DNA from: JAUWQU01 sp964605095
GTDB taxonomy: Bacteria > Planctomycetota > Phycisphaerae > SM23-33
Reading direction: 5' to 3'
Length of the DNA: 21,023 nucleotides
NCBI GenBank assembly: GCA_964605095.1
Contig: CAZSBS010000056.1
Span: forward strand, 1-21,023
The position numbers were made by a program, and so were the translations under genes. Below are positions 5,570-12,790 of the stretch, in pieces. Every line of letters begins with the position of its first letter. Positions within the stretch are counted from its first letter, which is position 1. The notes under the pieces were generated by a model, which saw only the letters and a list, made by a program, of their open reading frames with translations, ran no database searches and was not told the DNA's origin.

Positions 5570-8065
5570 TCAATTACCGCGCCCGCCCCCGGCGGCGGCG
5601 TGGTCTTCGATACGCTCGAGGGCCTCGGCGGCTCGGCGGGTGAGGTTTGCCCCGGGCGAGCCGGCGGCGAGCCTTCGCAGCAACGCGATTGCCCGCGGGG
5701 TGCCGATGCGCTCGAACACCAGGGCAGTCCGCAATTGCCGCAGGGCCGCGCCGGTACGCTGCTGGGGGTCGTCCATCGAAGCCAGAAGCTGCTTCGCCCT
5801 TATGCGCACTTCCTCGATGGTGGCGGAATCCTTTGCCCGGCGAAGGGCCGGCTCGGCCAGCGCGCCCAGCTTGGCCAGCGAGTCCGTGGCCTGCTTGCGG
5901 ACGCCGTACCGCTGGTCGCCGAGGTCGGCCACGAGCTTGTTTATCGCCGCGGCGCTGGGCCCCTCGACCGCCACGATCCTCTCGGCCAGGACGCTCACGG
6001 CCTCATCGGCCGCCGCCGCCAGGCGGTAGTAGGCCACATCGGCCTGCCGGGCGTCTTCGCTGGCGAGGTCTTCCCATGCCTTCACCAGGTCGTCGCGTTT
6101 GACCGCACCCGTCGTCGGCCCGTCAAGAGCCGGCAGGTCACTCACGTCCCAGATCATGGCCGTGCCGTCCATGCTGCCGGTAAGCAGGCCCTTGCCGTCC
6201 GGCATGAAGCTCATGGCGGTGATCGCCCCGCGATGCCCCAATCGCTCGCCAAGCTTTTGTCCCGTGCGGACAGACCAGAGGTTGATCCGCCCGTCCGTCT
6301 CGGTCTGCGCCAGCACCATGCCGTCCGGGGAAAACGCCATCTGGCTGAGGGAGCTCCGCCGCCGGCTCTGCGAAATCTCCCGCACGACCTGCCCGGAGTC
6401 CAGTTCCATGACCACCAGGCCTTGCCCAACGTCGCCGGCGAGCAGCCGACCGCCCGGGCTCAGCGCCAGGCCGTAAACGTACGACGACCCGCCAAGCGTA
6501 TAGGATCCGAGCTTCCTGCCGCTGCGGAGGGCCCAGGTGGAAATGGTGGTGCGATCGCATTTCGCGGCCGCGTACGTATCGTCGGAGACCGCAATGCGCT
6601 GCGCGGAATCCGCGTTCCCGGGCGCAAGGGGGACAACTTTGCCGGTGTCGGCATCGATGCTGCACGAGGCGCCGCTTGCGCCAAGAGCGATCAGTTCCCG
6701 CCGGCCCGGCATGAACGTCAGCCACGCCGCCGCCCCCACTCCAGATCGCACGCTGCGTTGCAGCTTGCCCGTGCCCGTCCGCCAGATTTGCACGGCATCG
6801 GCATTGCCGCACGAGGCCGCCAAGGCCCCGTCATGCGAGACTGCCACGGCTGAGACGTTGCTTTCTTCCGTCGCCAGGCGGAAGAGTTGCCTTCCAGTCC
6901 GGCCATCCCAGAGCAGCGCCTTTCCGTCACTGCCGCCGGTGGCAACGATTTTGCCGTCGGCGCTTGCGGCGGCGTCCGTCACGGCCCCGCCGTGGCCCAC
7001 TTGGGCAAGCATTTCGGCAAAACCGTCGGTGTTCCAGAGTCGTATCCGCCCGACATACCCGGCGGCGGCAAGGCGCCGCCCGTCGGGGCTGAATGCAATT
7101 GCGAAGAGCCGATCCCCGGTTGTCAGGCTGGGCAAGCTCTTGCCGGTGTCCATGTCCCACAGATGCACCGACGCGCTATAGTCCGCACATGCGAGGATCC
7201 TGCCGTCCGGGCTGAAGGCGACATTGACCATGGATGACCCGGAAATGGGCAGCTTCCGGGAGACCCTGCCAGTGGCTGATTGCCAGACTATCACCTCACG
7301 CTGGCCCCCCAAGTAGCTCCCGGCCGCAACCGAGCGCCCGTCCGGCGAGAAGACCGGAACCGAGAACCGCTGGTTGTTCGTGCCCTCGAACTTGCGGATT
7401 TTGACGGCCGATGCAATGTCCCATAACTCGATGCCGAAGGTCGTGCTTGGGGTGCTGGCGACGACGAGATATCGCCCGTTGGGGCTGAAGCCGCCACTGG
7501 AACTTTTTTCCACGGTCATCAACTTCTTGCCCGACGCCAGGTCGATGACGCTTAGCCTCATTCCGTCGGAGACCGCCAAACGCGAGTCATCCGGCGAGAG
7601 TGCAACCCAGTTGCCGGCGACCGAGCCCGTCTTGATCGGCGTGGCCGGCTTGCCCTTGACCAGCGAGACCACGCGGACGGTCCGGTCCAGCCCGGCCAGG
7701 ACGGCCGAGTTGCCGTCGCGGAAAAGGGACATTGCATGCACACCGTTTGCCGGCCCTTCGATCGAGCGGATCAGAGCCCCGGTCTGGACATCCCAGACGG
7801 AAACGTCGCCGCCCTGGTCATAACGCCTGCCCGCGGCCAGGAGCTCCCGGCTATCCGGCGTGAAGGCAAGGCACTGGATGGACGAGCCGTGAAACAGGAG
7901 GGTCTGGCCGAAGCGGACCAGGGCCTTGTCCGGCAAGGCGGGCTGCGAGGCTGGCACCCCGGCCGGGGCCGCGGCGGGCGCCGCGCCAAACGCCGCCTGA
8001 GCCGCCATCCAGGCCGACATAGCCGCCGCCAAGGCCGCAATGTGCCAACATTTCGTCCTCATCAT
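5570..8065 (-). CDS. Exported WD40 double-propeller protein with HEAT-like C-terminal tail
   Basis: The protein of about 831 residues starts with a signal peptide (M-M-R-T-K, then an Ala-rich hydrophobic stretch to about residue 28), so it is probably periplasmic or surface-exposed. It then has a run of WD40 repeats of the 'F-S-P-D-G-R-x-L-A ... G ... L-W-D-x-x-T-G' type. I count 14 blade endings (S-V-W-D, E-L-W-D, H-L-W-D, R-L-W-N, L-L-W-D, N-L-W-S, M-I-W-D and weaker ones), which suggests two seven-bladed propellers. The last 150 or so residues (W-E-D-L-A-S-E-D-A, L-V-A-D-L-G-D-Q-R-Y-G-V-R-K-Q-A, A-L-E-R-I-E) match the helical HEAT-like tail often fused to WD40 in Planctomycetota. The likely start is one of the two adjacent ATGs at 8065 and 8062, which follow AAGGA; ATG 8083 has no ribosome site. 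It acts probably as a protein-interaction scaffold; no partner can be named. Confidence 0.85.
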   Translation of the reverse strand: MMRTKCWHIAALAAAMSAWMAAQAAFGAAPAAAPAGVPASQPALPDKALVRFGQTLLFHGSSIQCLAFTPDSRELLAAGRRYDQGGDVSVWDVQTGALIRSIEGPANGVHAMSLFRDGNSAVLAGLDRTVRVVSLVKGKPATPIKTGSVAGNWVALSPDDSRLAVSDGMRLSVIDLASGKKLMTVEKSSSGGFSPNGRYLVVASTPSTTFGIELWDIASAVKIRKFEGTNNQRFSVPVFSPDGRSVAAGSYLGGQREVIVWQSATGRVSRKLPISGSSMVNVAFSPDGRILACADYSASVHLWDMDTGKSLPSLTTGDRLFAIAFSPDGRRLAAAGYVGRIRLWNTDGFAEMLAQVGHGGAVTDAAASADGKIVATGGSDGKALLWDGRTGRQLFRLATEESNVSAVAVSHDGALAASCGNADAVQIWRTGTGKLQRSVRSGVGAAAWLTFMPGRRELIALGASGASCSIDADTGKVVPLAPGNADSAQRIAVSDDTYAAAKCDRTTISTWALRSGRKLGSYTLGGSSYVYGLALSPGGRLLAGDVGQGLVVMELDSGQVVREISQSRRRSSLSQMAFSPDGMVLAQTETDGRINLWSVRTGQKLGERLGHRGAITAMSFMPDGKGLLTGSMDGTAMIWDVSDLPALDGPTTGAVKRDDLVKAWEDLASEDARQADVAYYRLAAAADEAVSVLAERIVAVEGPSAAAINKLVADLGDQRYGVRKQATDSLAKLGALAEPALRRAKDSATIEEVRIRAKQLLASMDDPQQRTGAALRQLRTALVFERIGTPRAIALLRRLAAGSPGANLTRRAAEALERIEDHAAAGGGRGN

Positions 8066-8129
8066 GTCCTTATGGTAAGTCATGATCTATTCGACGCACT
8101 GCACCAGGCACCGACGCTCCCCCGCCGCG

Positions 8130-8669
8130 TCACTTGGCGTGCCGCATCGCCTCCTGGACGGCCTGGCGGACCTCCTGCGGATTGGCCAGGCAAAGCCAGT
8201 CGACATCCTGAACCGGCTTGTCGTCGGCGCGGTGGAAGATCAGGCTGGCCACCGCGACGATCCGGTCCGGCAGCGTCGCCGACAGGTGAATCTCGCGGAT
8301 GTTCCTGAGCGGGCACTGGTAGCAGTCTTCCCGGAATACCCCCTTTATCCGCATCACGCGGCGATCTGTAAGGATGTACAGCCTGCTCTGCCACTGGAGG
8401 CACGAAATGGCCACCCGCAGCGCGGCGACCCCGACGCAGACCAGCGTGACCATGTGCCCATCCACGTCGTAGCCCGGCCAGGTCCGTGCAACAAGGCTGA
8501 TGGCCGCGACAGCCGCCACGCCAACCAGCAGCGGCCAGGACATTAGCACGACGAACCACCCGCTGGGCCGGACCGCGAGGATGACGATCTCGCCGTCCTC
8601 AAGGCGCTCCCGCGCCACAGCCGAGGTCGCCGCAAGGGACAACGAGCCGGGATCGGCCAATGGAGTCAT
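8130..8669 (-). CDS. Membrane protein with bacterial PH domain (bPH2 / YdbT-like)
   Basis: The 179-residue protein has a short N-terminal cytoplasmic part with E-D-G-E-I-V-I-L-A-V-R-P-S (about 24-36). Two adjacent hydrophobic helices follow (about 37-62 and 73-93). The bPH2 core is L-Y-I-L-T-D-R-R-V-M-R-I-K-G-V-F-R-E-D ... P-L-R-N-I-R-E-I-H-L, followed by I-F-H-R-A-D and a C-terminal amphipathic helix. This is the standard layout of small PH-domain membrane proteins whose biochemical role is unknown. Its ATG overlaps the hpt stop by 4 nt (ATGA), so the two are probably co-translated. The WD40 gene follows after a gap of about 50-65 bp depending on its start. Confidence 0.85.
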   Translation of the reverse strand: MTPLADPGSLSLAATSAVARERLEDGEIVILAVRPSGWFVVLMSWPLLVGVAAVAAISLVARTWPGYDVDGHMVTLVCVGVAALRVAISCLQWQSRLYILTDRRVMRIKGVFREDCYQCPLRNIREIHLSATLPDRIVAVASLIFHRADDKPVQDVDWLCLANPQEVRQAVQEAMRHAK

Positions 8670-9247
8670 CGCCCGGTCCCCCCCGCCATGTCTCGCAACA
8701 GGCAGACATCCGGCAGATTACGGTAGAGGTCGCCGTAGTCCAGCCCGTAGCCGACCACGAACTGATCGTCAATGTCGAACCCCACAAAATCCGCCGCCGC
8801 GCGCCCCGGCAGGTCGTCGCGCCGCTTGGCTAGCAGTACACAGGTCCGCACACTTGCCGCCCCGGCCGACATCACCAGCCCGCGAATCATCTCCAGTGTT
8901 TTGCCGCTATCGAGTATGTCGTCAATGACCAGCACGTGCCGGCCTGAAACATCCCCGGCCGGGGCAATCAGCACGCTGGGCTCCCGCGAGGCCGTCGCCT
9001 GGTGCGGATAGGAGCTTACGCGGACGACGTCCACCCGCAACCGCAGCGGCAGCCGGCGAATAAGATCGGACAGGAAAACCAGCGACCCCGTCAGCGCCGC
9101 CAGAATCGTCAGTTCGCCGTCGGGATAGGCCTCGGTTATGCGCCTGGCCAACTCGTCGAGCCGCGCGGCGATGCGGTGGCGCGGAATCAGCACGCCGGCA
9201 ATGTCCGGGCCGTACGCCTCGTGCGAAATAAGTGAGGAATCTTTCAT
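8666..9247 (-). CDS. hpt: Hypoxanthine (guanine) phosphoribosyltransferase
   Basis: This cytoplasmic purine-salvage enzyme makes IMP or GMP from hypoxanthine or guanine and PRPP. The 193-residue protein has the PRPP-binding signature H-V-L-V-I-D-D-I-L-D-S-G-K-T-L (104-118). It also has the flexible-loop region with S-S-Y (78-80), the purine-contact lysine in L-L-A-K-R-R (K141) and the end motif F-V-V-G-Y-G-L-D-Y (163-171). Loop I reads A-L-T-G-S (51-55) where many relatives have L-K-G-S. It is the first gene of the minus-strand run and is preceded by a good sigma70-like promoter (9302-9330). No clear Shine-Dalgarno is visible before ATG 9247. It overlaps the PH-domain gene by 4 nt. Confidence 0.93.
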   Translation of the reverse strand: MKDSSLISHEAYGPDIAGVLIPRHRIAARLDELARRITEAYPDGELTILAALTGSLVFLSDLIRRLPLRLRVDVVRVSSYPHQATASREPSVLIAPAGDVSGRHVLVIDDILDSGKTLEMIRGLVMSAGAASVRTCVLLAKRRDDLPGRAAADFVGFDIDDQFVVGYGLDYGDLYRNLPDVCLLRDMAGGTGR

Positions 9248-9301
9248 GCCGGCAATCCAGGCCGCCGCGGTCCACCAAACCCTGCGCCGGCCAATAGGTA
9301 A

Positions 9302-9330
9302 ATCCTACAGGCCCAGCGCCGCGATTTCAA
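9302..9330 (-). promoter_or_regulatory. Candidate sigma70-type promoter for the hpt gene run
   Basis: On the minus strand: -35 TTGAAA (9330-9325), a 17-nt spacer and -10 TAGGAT (9307-9302). This predicts a transcript start near 9295, about 48 nt before the hpt ATG. The match is 5/6 and 4/6 to consensus. Confidence 0.5.
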
Positions 9331-9468
9331 TTGCCCGGCGTTTGCCTCCAGTCCAATTAGCCAAATTGCCGAAACATTATTGCTTGCGGTGCGACTAAGA
9401 TGGTCAATAGGCCGTATGGCCCAGGCTGCAAGGGCGAGGTTCCGCCGGTTTGACGTGCCGGTTTGCTG

Positions 9469-9497
9469 TTGCCACAGCCTCCCCCAGTGCGTAACAT
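9469..9497 (+). promoter_or_regulatory. Candidate sigma70-type promoter for the exported 627-aa protein
   Basis: -35 TTGCCA (9469-9474), a 17-nt spacer and -10 TAACAT (9492-9497). The start would fall near 9504, giving a leader of about 40 nt that ends in a strong AAGGAG (9528-9533). The rest of the 289-bp gap (9248-9536) holds the divergent hpt promoter and nothing else I recognise. Confidence 0.5.
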
Positions 9498-9542
9498 TTA
9501 CGTTGGGTTACCTCTAAAGGACTTACTAAGGAGATTATGGTT

Positions 9543-11426
9543 ATGGCGCGTTCGAGAAAGATTCTCTCAGTATCGTTCGTAATGCTGCTTTCGGCGTCGG
9601 CCTGGGCACAGACCGACAAGCCCGAGCCGGTCATCAGCCACATCCCGGCAGGGTCGATGGGCTTCGTGGTCGTGCCGAGCATCGATGGGATGACGGGCAA
9701 GATCGACAAGTTCATTGCCGACCTTGGCTTCGGCCAGATGCTCTCCCAGCCGGACCCGGCCGACCCCAACAAGATGGCCCAGATACCTGTGCTTACCATG
9801 CTTAAGGGCGCGGCGCAACTGGGCGATGGGTTCAACCCCAAGGGCAGCTTTGGGGCGGTAATGCTGGACCTCAAGGCGTTCGACATCAACCTGATGGAGC
9901 TCATCGGCGGCGCGATGGGAGCCCCGGCTGCGGGCGAGGACGGCACCCAGCCGAAGGCCAAGCCGAAGCTTCCGGTCGTATTCTTCATCCCCGGCAAGGA
10001 CGTCAAGAGCGTCCTGGGCGCGTACAATCCCCAGCAGGCGGGCAAGTACATGACTGTCACCCTGCCGCCGGGCCCGATGTTCGCCGGGCAGATCGGCAGC
10101 TACGTGATGATCAGCCCCAACGACAAGGCCCTCGACGCGATCGCGGCCGCCACAAAGATGGCGTCGTCCGAGTTGCCGCCCGAGCAACTCAAGGCTATCA
10201 GCGCGGCGGACATCGCCATCTGCGTCAACGGCAAGGTCACCGGGCCGGCGCTCATCGAGATGATGCAGATTGCCGAAGCGCAGATGACGGCCCAGGCCGG
10301 CGAAATGGGGCCGCTGATCGGCACGTACTTCAAGATCTACCGCGAACTGCTCTCGCAGCTTGACACGGTGACGCTGGCCGGGCGGTTCGTCGAGGGCGGG
10401 CTGGTCTTCGACGAGATGCTCAACTTCCAGGCCGACACCCCCTACGCCAAGGCAATGGCAACGGCGAAGCTGCTCGGCAAGGCGGATTTCAACGCCCTGC
10501 CCAACATGCCGTACGTCCTGGCCGTGACAGCCGCGGCGAGCACTTCCCAGCAGAACGTCCAGATGGGCCTGGACATGATCAACTCGATGCTGCTCAGCCA
10601 GCCAGTCGCGGGGATGCCCGACGAGCTCAAGGCGGCGATCAAGAAGTCCTACACGGACGCCATGGACCAGGTGACGGGCATGCAGTTTGTCGGCGGCGGC
10701 GCGCCGGCGGGCTCCGGCGTCTTCGGCCTCAGCTACGTCATCCAGTGCAAGGACTCAGCCAAGATGAAAGACATCCTGGCCGAGAGCGCCGGTATCGCCC
10801 AGGGGCTAATCAAGCATTTCGGCAAGGATGAGCCGGACGCCAACGGCATAGTCGTCAAGTACGTCAAGGGCATCGAGACCGTCGGGCAGATCTCGGCCGA
10901 CGCCATTGTCGTCGAGTCGCCCAAGATCGAGAAGATGGCGGAGTCCGAGCGTGCCGAGATGAAGAAGGTCCTCGGCGAGGATGTCCTGCGGATGCGCATC
11001 GCCGCGACCGACAAGAACACCGTCGTGATGACGATTGGCGGCTCAGGCGCGTTCTTCGCCGAGGCCGTCAAGGCCGCCGCCAGCGGCACCGGCAAGATCG
11101 GCACCGACGCCAATTCCCTGACGGCGATGAAGCACATGCCCGCCGAGCGGAACATGGTCGCCATTTTCAGCGCGTCGAACCTCTACGACGTGATAGTAAG
11201 CGGCATGAAGGTGATGTCGCCCGAGACGGAACTGCCGCCCTTCAAGATCAACTGCAAAACCCCCATCGCCATGGGCGGGGGCACTACCGGCCGGAGCGCG
11301 CACGTCGTCGTGTTCATCCCCACCGACCTGATCAAGGACATCTCGGGAATGGTGATGATGTTCGCCGGCGGCATGGGCGGCGGGCAAGCAACCCCCCCGC
11401 CTCCAATGGGCGGCGGCGACTTCTGA
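9543..11426 (+). CDS. Exported protein of unknown function, Gly/Pro-rich C-terminus
   Basis: The family is not recognised. The 627-residue protein (from ATG 9543) has a clear Sec signal peptide: R-S-R-K, a hydrophobic core, and A-W-A-Q as probable cleavage site near residue 22. The mature part is mixed alpha/beta. It opens with an I-P-A-G-S-M-G-F-V-V-V-P strand, has several G-F/G-K repeats of a 'D-x-x-x-V-x-L-A-G-R-F-V-E-G-G-L' kind near residues 275-300, and ends in a short M-M-F-A-G-G-M-G-G-G ... P-P-P-P-M-G-G-G-D-F tail. No catalytic motif, lipobox or later transmembrane helix is visible. I prefer ATG 9543 because AAGGAG lies 9 nt upstream; ATG 9537 is only 3 nt from it. Good promoter, ribosome site and terminator suggest a well-expressed single-gene unit. 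A DUF3352-like relationship is possible but unproven. Confidence 0.8.
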   Translation: MARSRKILSVSFVMLLSASAWAQTDKPEPVISHIPAGSMGFVVVPSIDGMTGKIDKFIADLGFGQMLSQPDPADPNKMAQIPVLTMLKGAAQLGDGFNPKGSFGAVMLDLKAFDINLMELIGGAMGAPAAGEDGTQPKAKPKLPVVFFIPGKDVKSVLGAYNPQQAGKYMTVTLPPGPMFAGQIGSYVMISPNDKALDAIAAATKMASSELPPEQLKAISAADIAICVNGKVTGPALIEMMQIAEAQMTAQAGEMGPLIGTYFKIYRELLSQLDTVTLAGRFVEGGLVFDEMLNFQADTPYAKAMATAKLLGKADFNALPNMPYVLAVTAAASTSQQNVQMGLDMINSMLLSQPVAGMPDELKAAIKKSYTDAMDQVTGMQFVGGGAPAGSGVFGLSYVIQCKDSAKMKDILAESAGIAQGLIKHFGKDEPDANGIVVKYVKGIETVGQISADAIVVESPKIEKMAESERAEMKKVLGEDVLRMRIAATDKNTVVMTIGGSGAFFAEAVKAAASGTGKIGTDANSLTAMKHMPAERNMVAIFSASNLYDVIVSGMKVMSPETELPPFKINCKTPIAMGGGTTGRSAHVVVFIPTDLIKDISGMVMMFAGGMGGGQATPPPPMGGGDF

Positions 11427-11456
11427 CAATCGCCCCAATAACGGCTTGAACCACTT

Positions 11457-11502
11457 CGGCCGCGGGATCCGAAACCAAGGATCCCGCGGCCGAGTGTCTT
11501 TT
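11457..11502 (+). terminator. Intrinsic-type terminator after the exported protein gene
   Basis: A perfect 14-bp GC-rich stem: CGGCCGCGGGATCC (11457-11470), loop GAAACCAA, GGATCCCGCGGCCG (11479-11492). It is followed by AGTGTCTTTTG, a short and imperfect T-run. It lies 31 nt after the TGA of the 627-aa protein gene. Confidence 0.75.
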
Positions 11503-11524
11503 GTGAACCGGTGCTGCTTACCCA

Positions 11525-11546
11525 CCCAGGGATTGCTATCCCTGGG
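11525..11546. repeat. Dispersed hairpin repeat, copy 1 (CCCAGGGAT-TGCT-ATCCCTGGG)
   Basis: An exact 9-bp stem with a 4-nt loop. The identical 22 nt, with the preceding CAC or ACA context also similar (shared CACCCAGGG...), recurs at 12665-12686. Being short, palindromic, intergenic and repeated makes it REP-like. It lies between the terminator at 11457 and the 3' end of the zinc-ribbon gene. Confidence 0.75.
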
Positions 11547-11563
11547 CTTCCTGTCCCTTCCTT

Positions 11564-11598
11564 CTTCTTACTTCTTACTTCTTACTACCTACTTCTCA
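11564..11598. repeat. Heptamer tandem repeat (CTTCTTA)n
   Basis: Three exact CTTCTTA units (11564-11584) are followed by two diverged ones (CTACCTA, CTTCTCA). The tract ends just before the stop codon of the minus-strand zinc-ribbon gene, so it lies in that gene's 3' untranslated region. Confidence 0.7.
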
Positions 11599-11608
11599 CT
11601 ACCCTCCC

Positions 11609-12133
11609 CTACTTCACCCTCGCCTTGAGTTCGCGAAGGAAGCCCTCGCGGACTGGCTTGGGGATGTTCTTGAGTGCCGGCTCGTCGGCCTTGCCTGCGA
11701 GGAAATCATCGACCGCCCCGATTCCCGCAAAGCCGAGGCTTCGCAGCTTATCGGCGTGCATCCCGGCCCGCTCGAGATTTCCGTCGAACATGTCCAGCAG
11801 GTAATTGACCACGAGGTGGTGCAGGTCCTCCGAGGAGAGGTCCTCCCGCTGATCGAGCGGCGCGGAATCCTCCGACGGGGCCGTCGCGTCGAACAAGCCC
11901 TGCTCCTGGGCGTACAGGGCCTTGCGCTCCTGGGCGAGCTTCCGCTCCTCGTCCTCATCGATCGGCGCCAGCGGGATCAGGTCCGGGTCCTCCTCCTGGG
12001 GCTCAGGCGGCGGTGGCGGAAGCGGAATGTTGACGAGCTGGCCACAGAACGGACACTTGCCCCTCTTGCCGCCCGCCGCATCTGGGGCCGTGACGGTCTT
12101 GTGGCACTCCATGCATTCGAATTTGATCGGCAT
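11609..12133 (-). CDS. Zinc-ribbon protein of unknown function
   Basis: The 174-residue protein starts with a four-cysteine zinc ribbon (C7-x-x-C10 ... C27-P-F-C30). An extended I-P-L-P-P-P-P-P-E-P linker and an acidic low-complexity region (about residues 45-70) follow. The C-terminal half is alpha-helical (H-H-L-V-V-N-Y-L-L-D-M-F-D-G-N-L-E-R-A-G onwards), ending in a basic helix. Short proteins with this N-terminal ribbon are common in Planctomycetota, and the ribbon is often used for nucleic-acid or protein contact; the role here is unknown. The start is fixed by AAGGA 8 nt upstream of ATG 12133. It lies 47 bp downstream of yjbQ in the same direction, so the two are probably co-transcribed. 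Confidence 0.75.
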   Translation of the reverse strand: MPIKFECMECHKTVTAPDAAGGKRGKCPFCGQLVNIPLPPPPPEPQEEDPDLIPLAPIDEDEERKLAQERKALYAQEQGLFDATAPSEDSAPLDQREDLSSEDLHHLVVNYLLDMFDGNLERAGMHADKLRSLGFAGIGAVDDFLAGKADEPALKNIPKPVREGFLRELKARVK

Positions 12134-12162
12134 CGTTGTCGTCCTTAGTGACTGGCCAGGCC

Positions 12163-12177
12163 GCGCCTCGCAGGCGC
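12163..12177. repeat. Small GC hairpin in the yjbQ-zinc-ribbon gap
   Basis: GCGCCT-CGC-AGGCGC, a 6-bp perfect stem in the 47-bp intergenic gap. It could be a minor mRNA structure. No T-run follows on the minus strand. Confidence 0.35.
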
Positions 12178-12180
12178 CGC

Positions 12181-12603
12181 CTACTCACCAATTACCTTTA
12201 CGAGCACCCGCTTGGGGCGTCGCCCGTCGAACTCGCCGTAGAAAATCCGCTCCCACGGGCCGAAGTCCAGCTTGCCCCTGGTAACCGCGATGACCACCTC
12301 ACGCCCCATGATCTGACGCTTGTGGTGGGCGTCGCCGTTGTCCTCACCGGTGCGGTTGTGAAGGTACCGCCCGGGCGAAGGATCAAAGGGCGCCAACTCT
12401 TCCAGCCAACGCTTGTAGTCCTCGTGCAGACCCGGCTCATCGTCGTTGATGAACACGCTGGCCGTGATGTGCATGGCGTTCACCAGGCACAGCCCCTCGG
12501 CAATGCCGCTCGCCTGGACTATCGCCTCGACGCGGCCCGTGATGTTCACGAAGTCCATCCGCACCGGCACATTCATCGTAAGGTATTCCGTGTGCGATTC
12601 CAT
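12181..12603 (-). CDS. yjbQ: YjbQ / UPF0047 family protein
   Basis: The 140-residue protein is a full-length member of the UPF0047 (YjbQ) family, whose E. coli member has been reported to have weak thiamin-phosphate-synthase-like activity; the physiological role is unsettled. Family motifs are continuous: M-E-S-H-T-E-Y-L at the start, L-V-N-A-M-H-I-T-A-S-V-F-I-N-D-D-E (40-56), Y-L-H-N-R-T-G-E-D-N (80-89), D-A-H-H-K-R-Q-I-M-G-R-E-V-V (91-104) and D-F-G-P-W-E-R-I-F-Y-G-E-F-D-G (113-127). The frame is open upstream to 12948, but the family N-terminus fixes ATG 12603. The zinc-ribbon gene follows 47 bp downstream. Confidence 0.92.
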   Translation of the reverse strand: MESHTEYLTMNVPVRMDFVNITGRVEAIVQASGIAEGLCLVNAMHITASVFINDDEPGLHEDYKRWLEELAPFDPSPGRYLHNRTGEDNGDAHHKRQIMGREVVIAVTRGKLDFGPWERIFYGEFDGRRPKRVLVKVIGE

Positions 12604-12613
12604 CAAGCATGCA

Positions 12614-12643
12614 ATTCTACCACCACGCCGTGCTTGCTCGCAA
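12614..12643 (-). promoter_or_regulatory. Candidate promoter for yjbQ (almost leaderless)
   Basis: On the minus strand: TTGCGA, an 18-nt spacer, TAGAAT (-10 at 12619-12614). The -10 ends only 10 nt before the yjbQ ATG, so the transcript would have little or no leader, and no Shine-Dalgarno is seen. The -35 is weak. Confidence 0.35.
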
Positions 12644-12663
12644 CGAATCATCCCCGACAAACA

Positions 12664-12687
12664 CACCCAGGGATTGCTATCCCTGGG
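12664..12687. repeat. Dispersed hairpin repeat, copy 2 (CCCAGGGAT-TGCT-ATCCCTGGG)
   Basis: Identical to 11525-11546 and extended by one A-T pair to a 10-bp stem. It lies in the divergent gap between yjbQ and the radical SAM gene. The remainder of that 187-bp gap contains the yjbQ promoter and a TATGAT (12735-12740) that could be the -10 of the radical SAM gene, although no good -35 accompanies it. Confidence 0.75.
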
Positions 12688-12790
12688 TCGGCGGGAAATC
12701 CCCAAGTGAGATAGGAATCCCCCGGTAAAACGATTATGATGCGCGTTTCGCCCCGCAGGGTGGGCCTCAAAGGACACGGACAACCACGCT

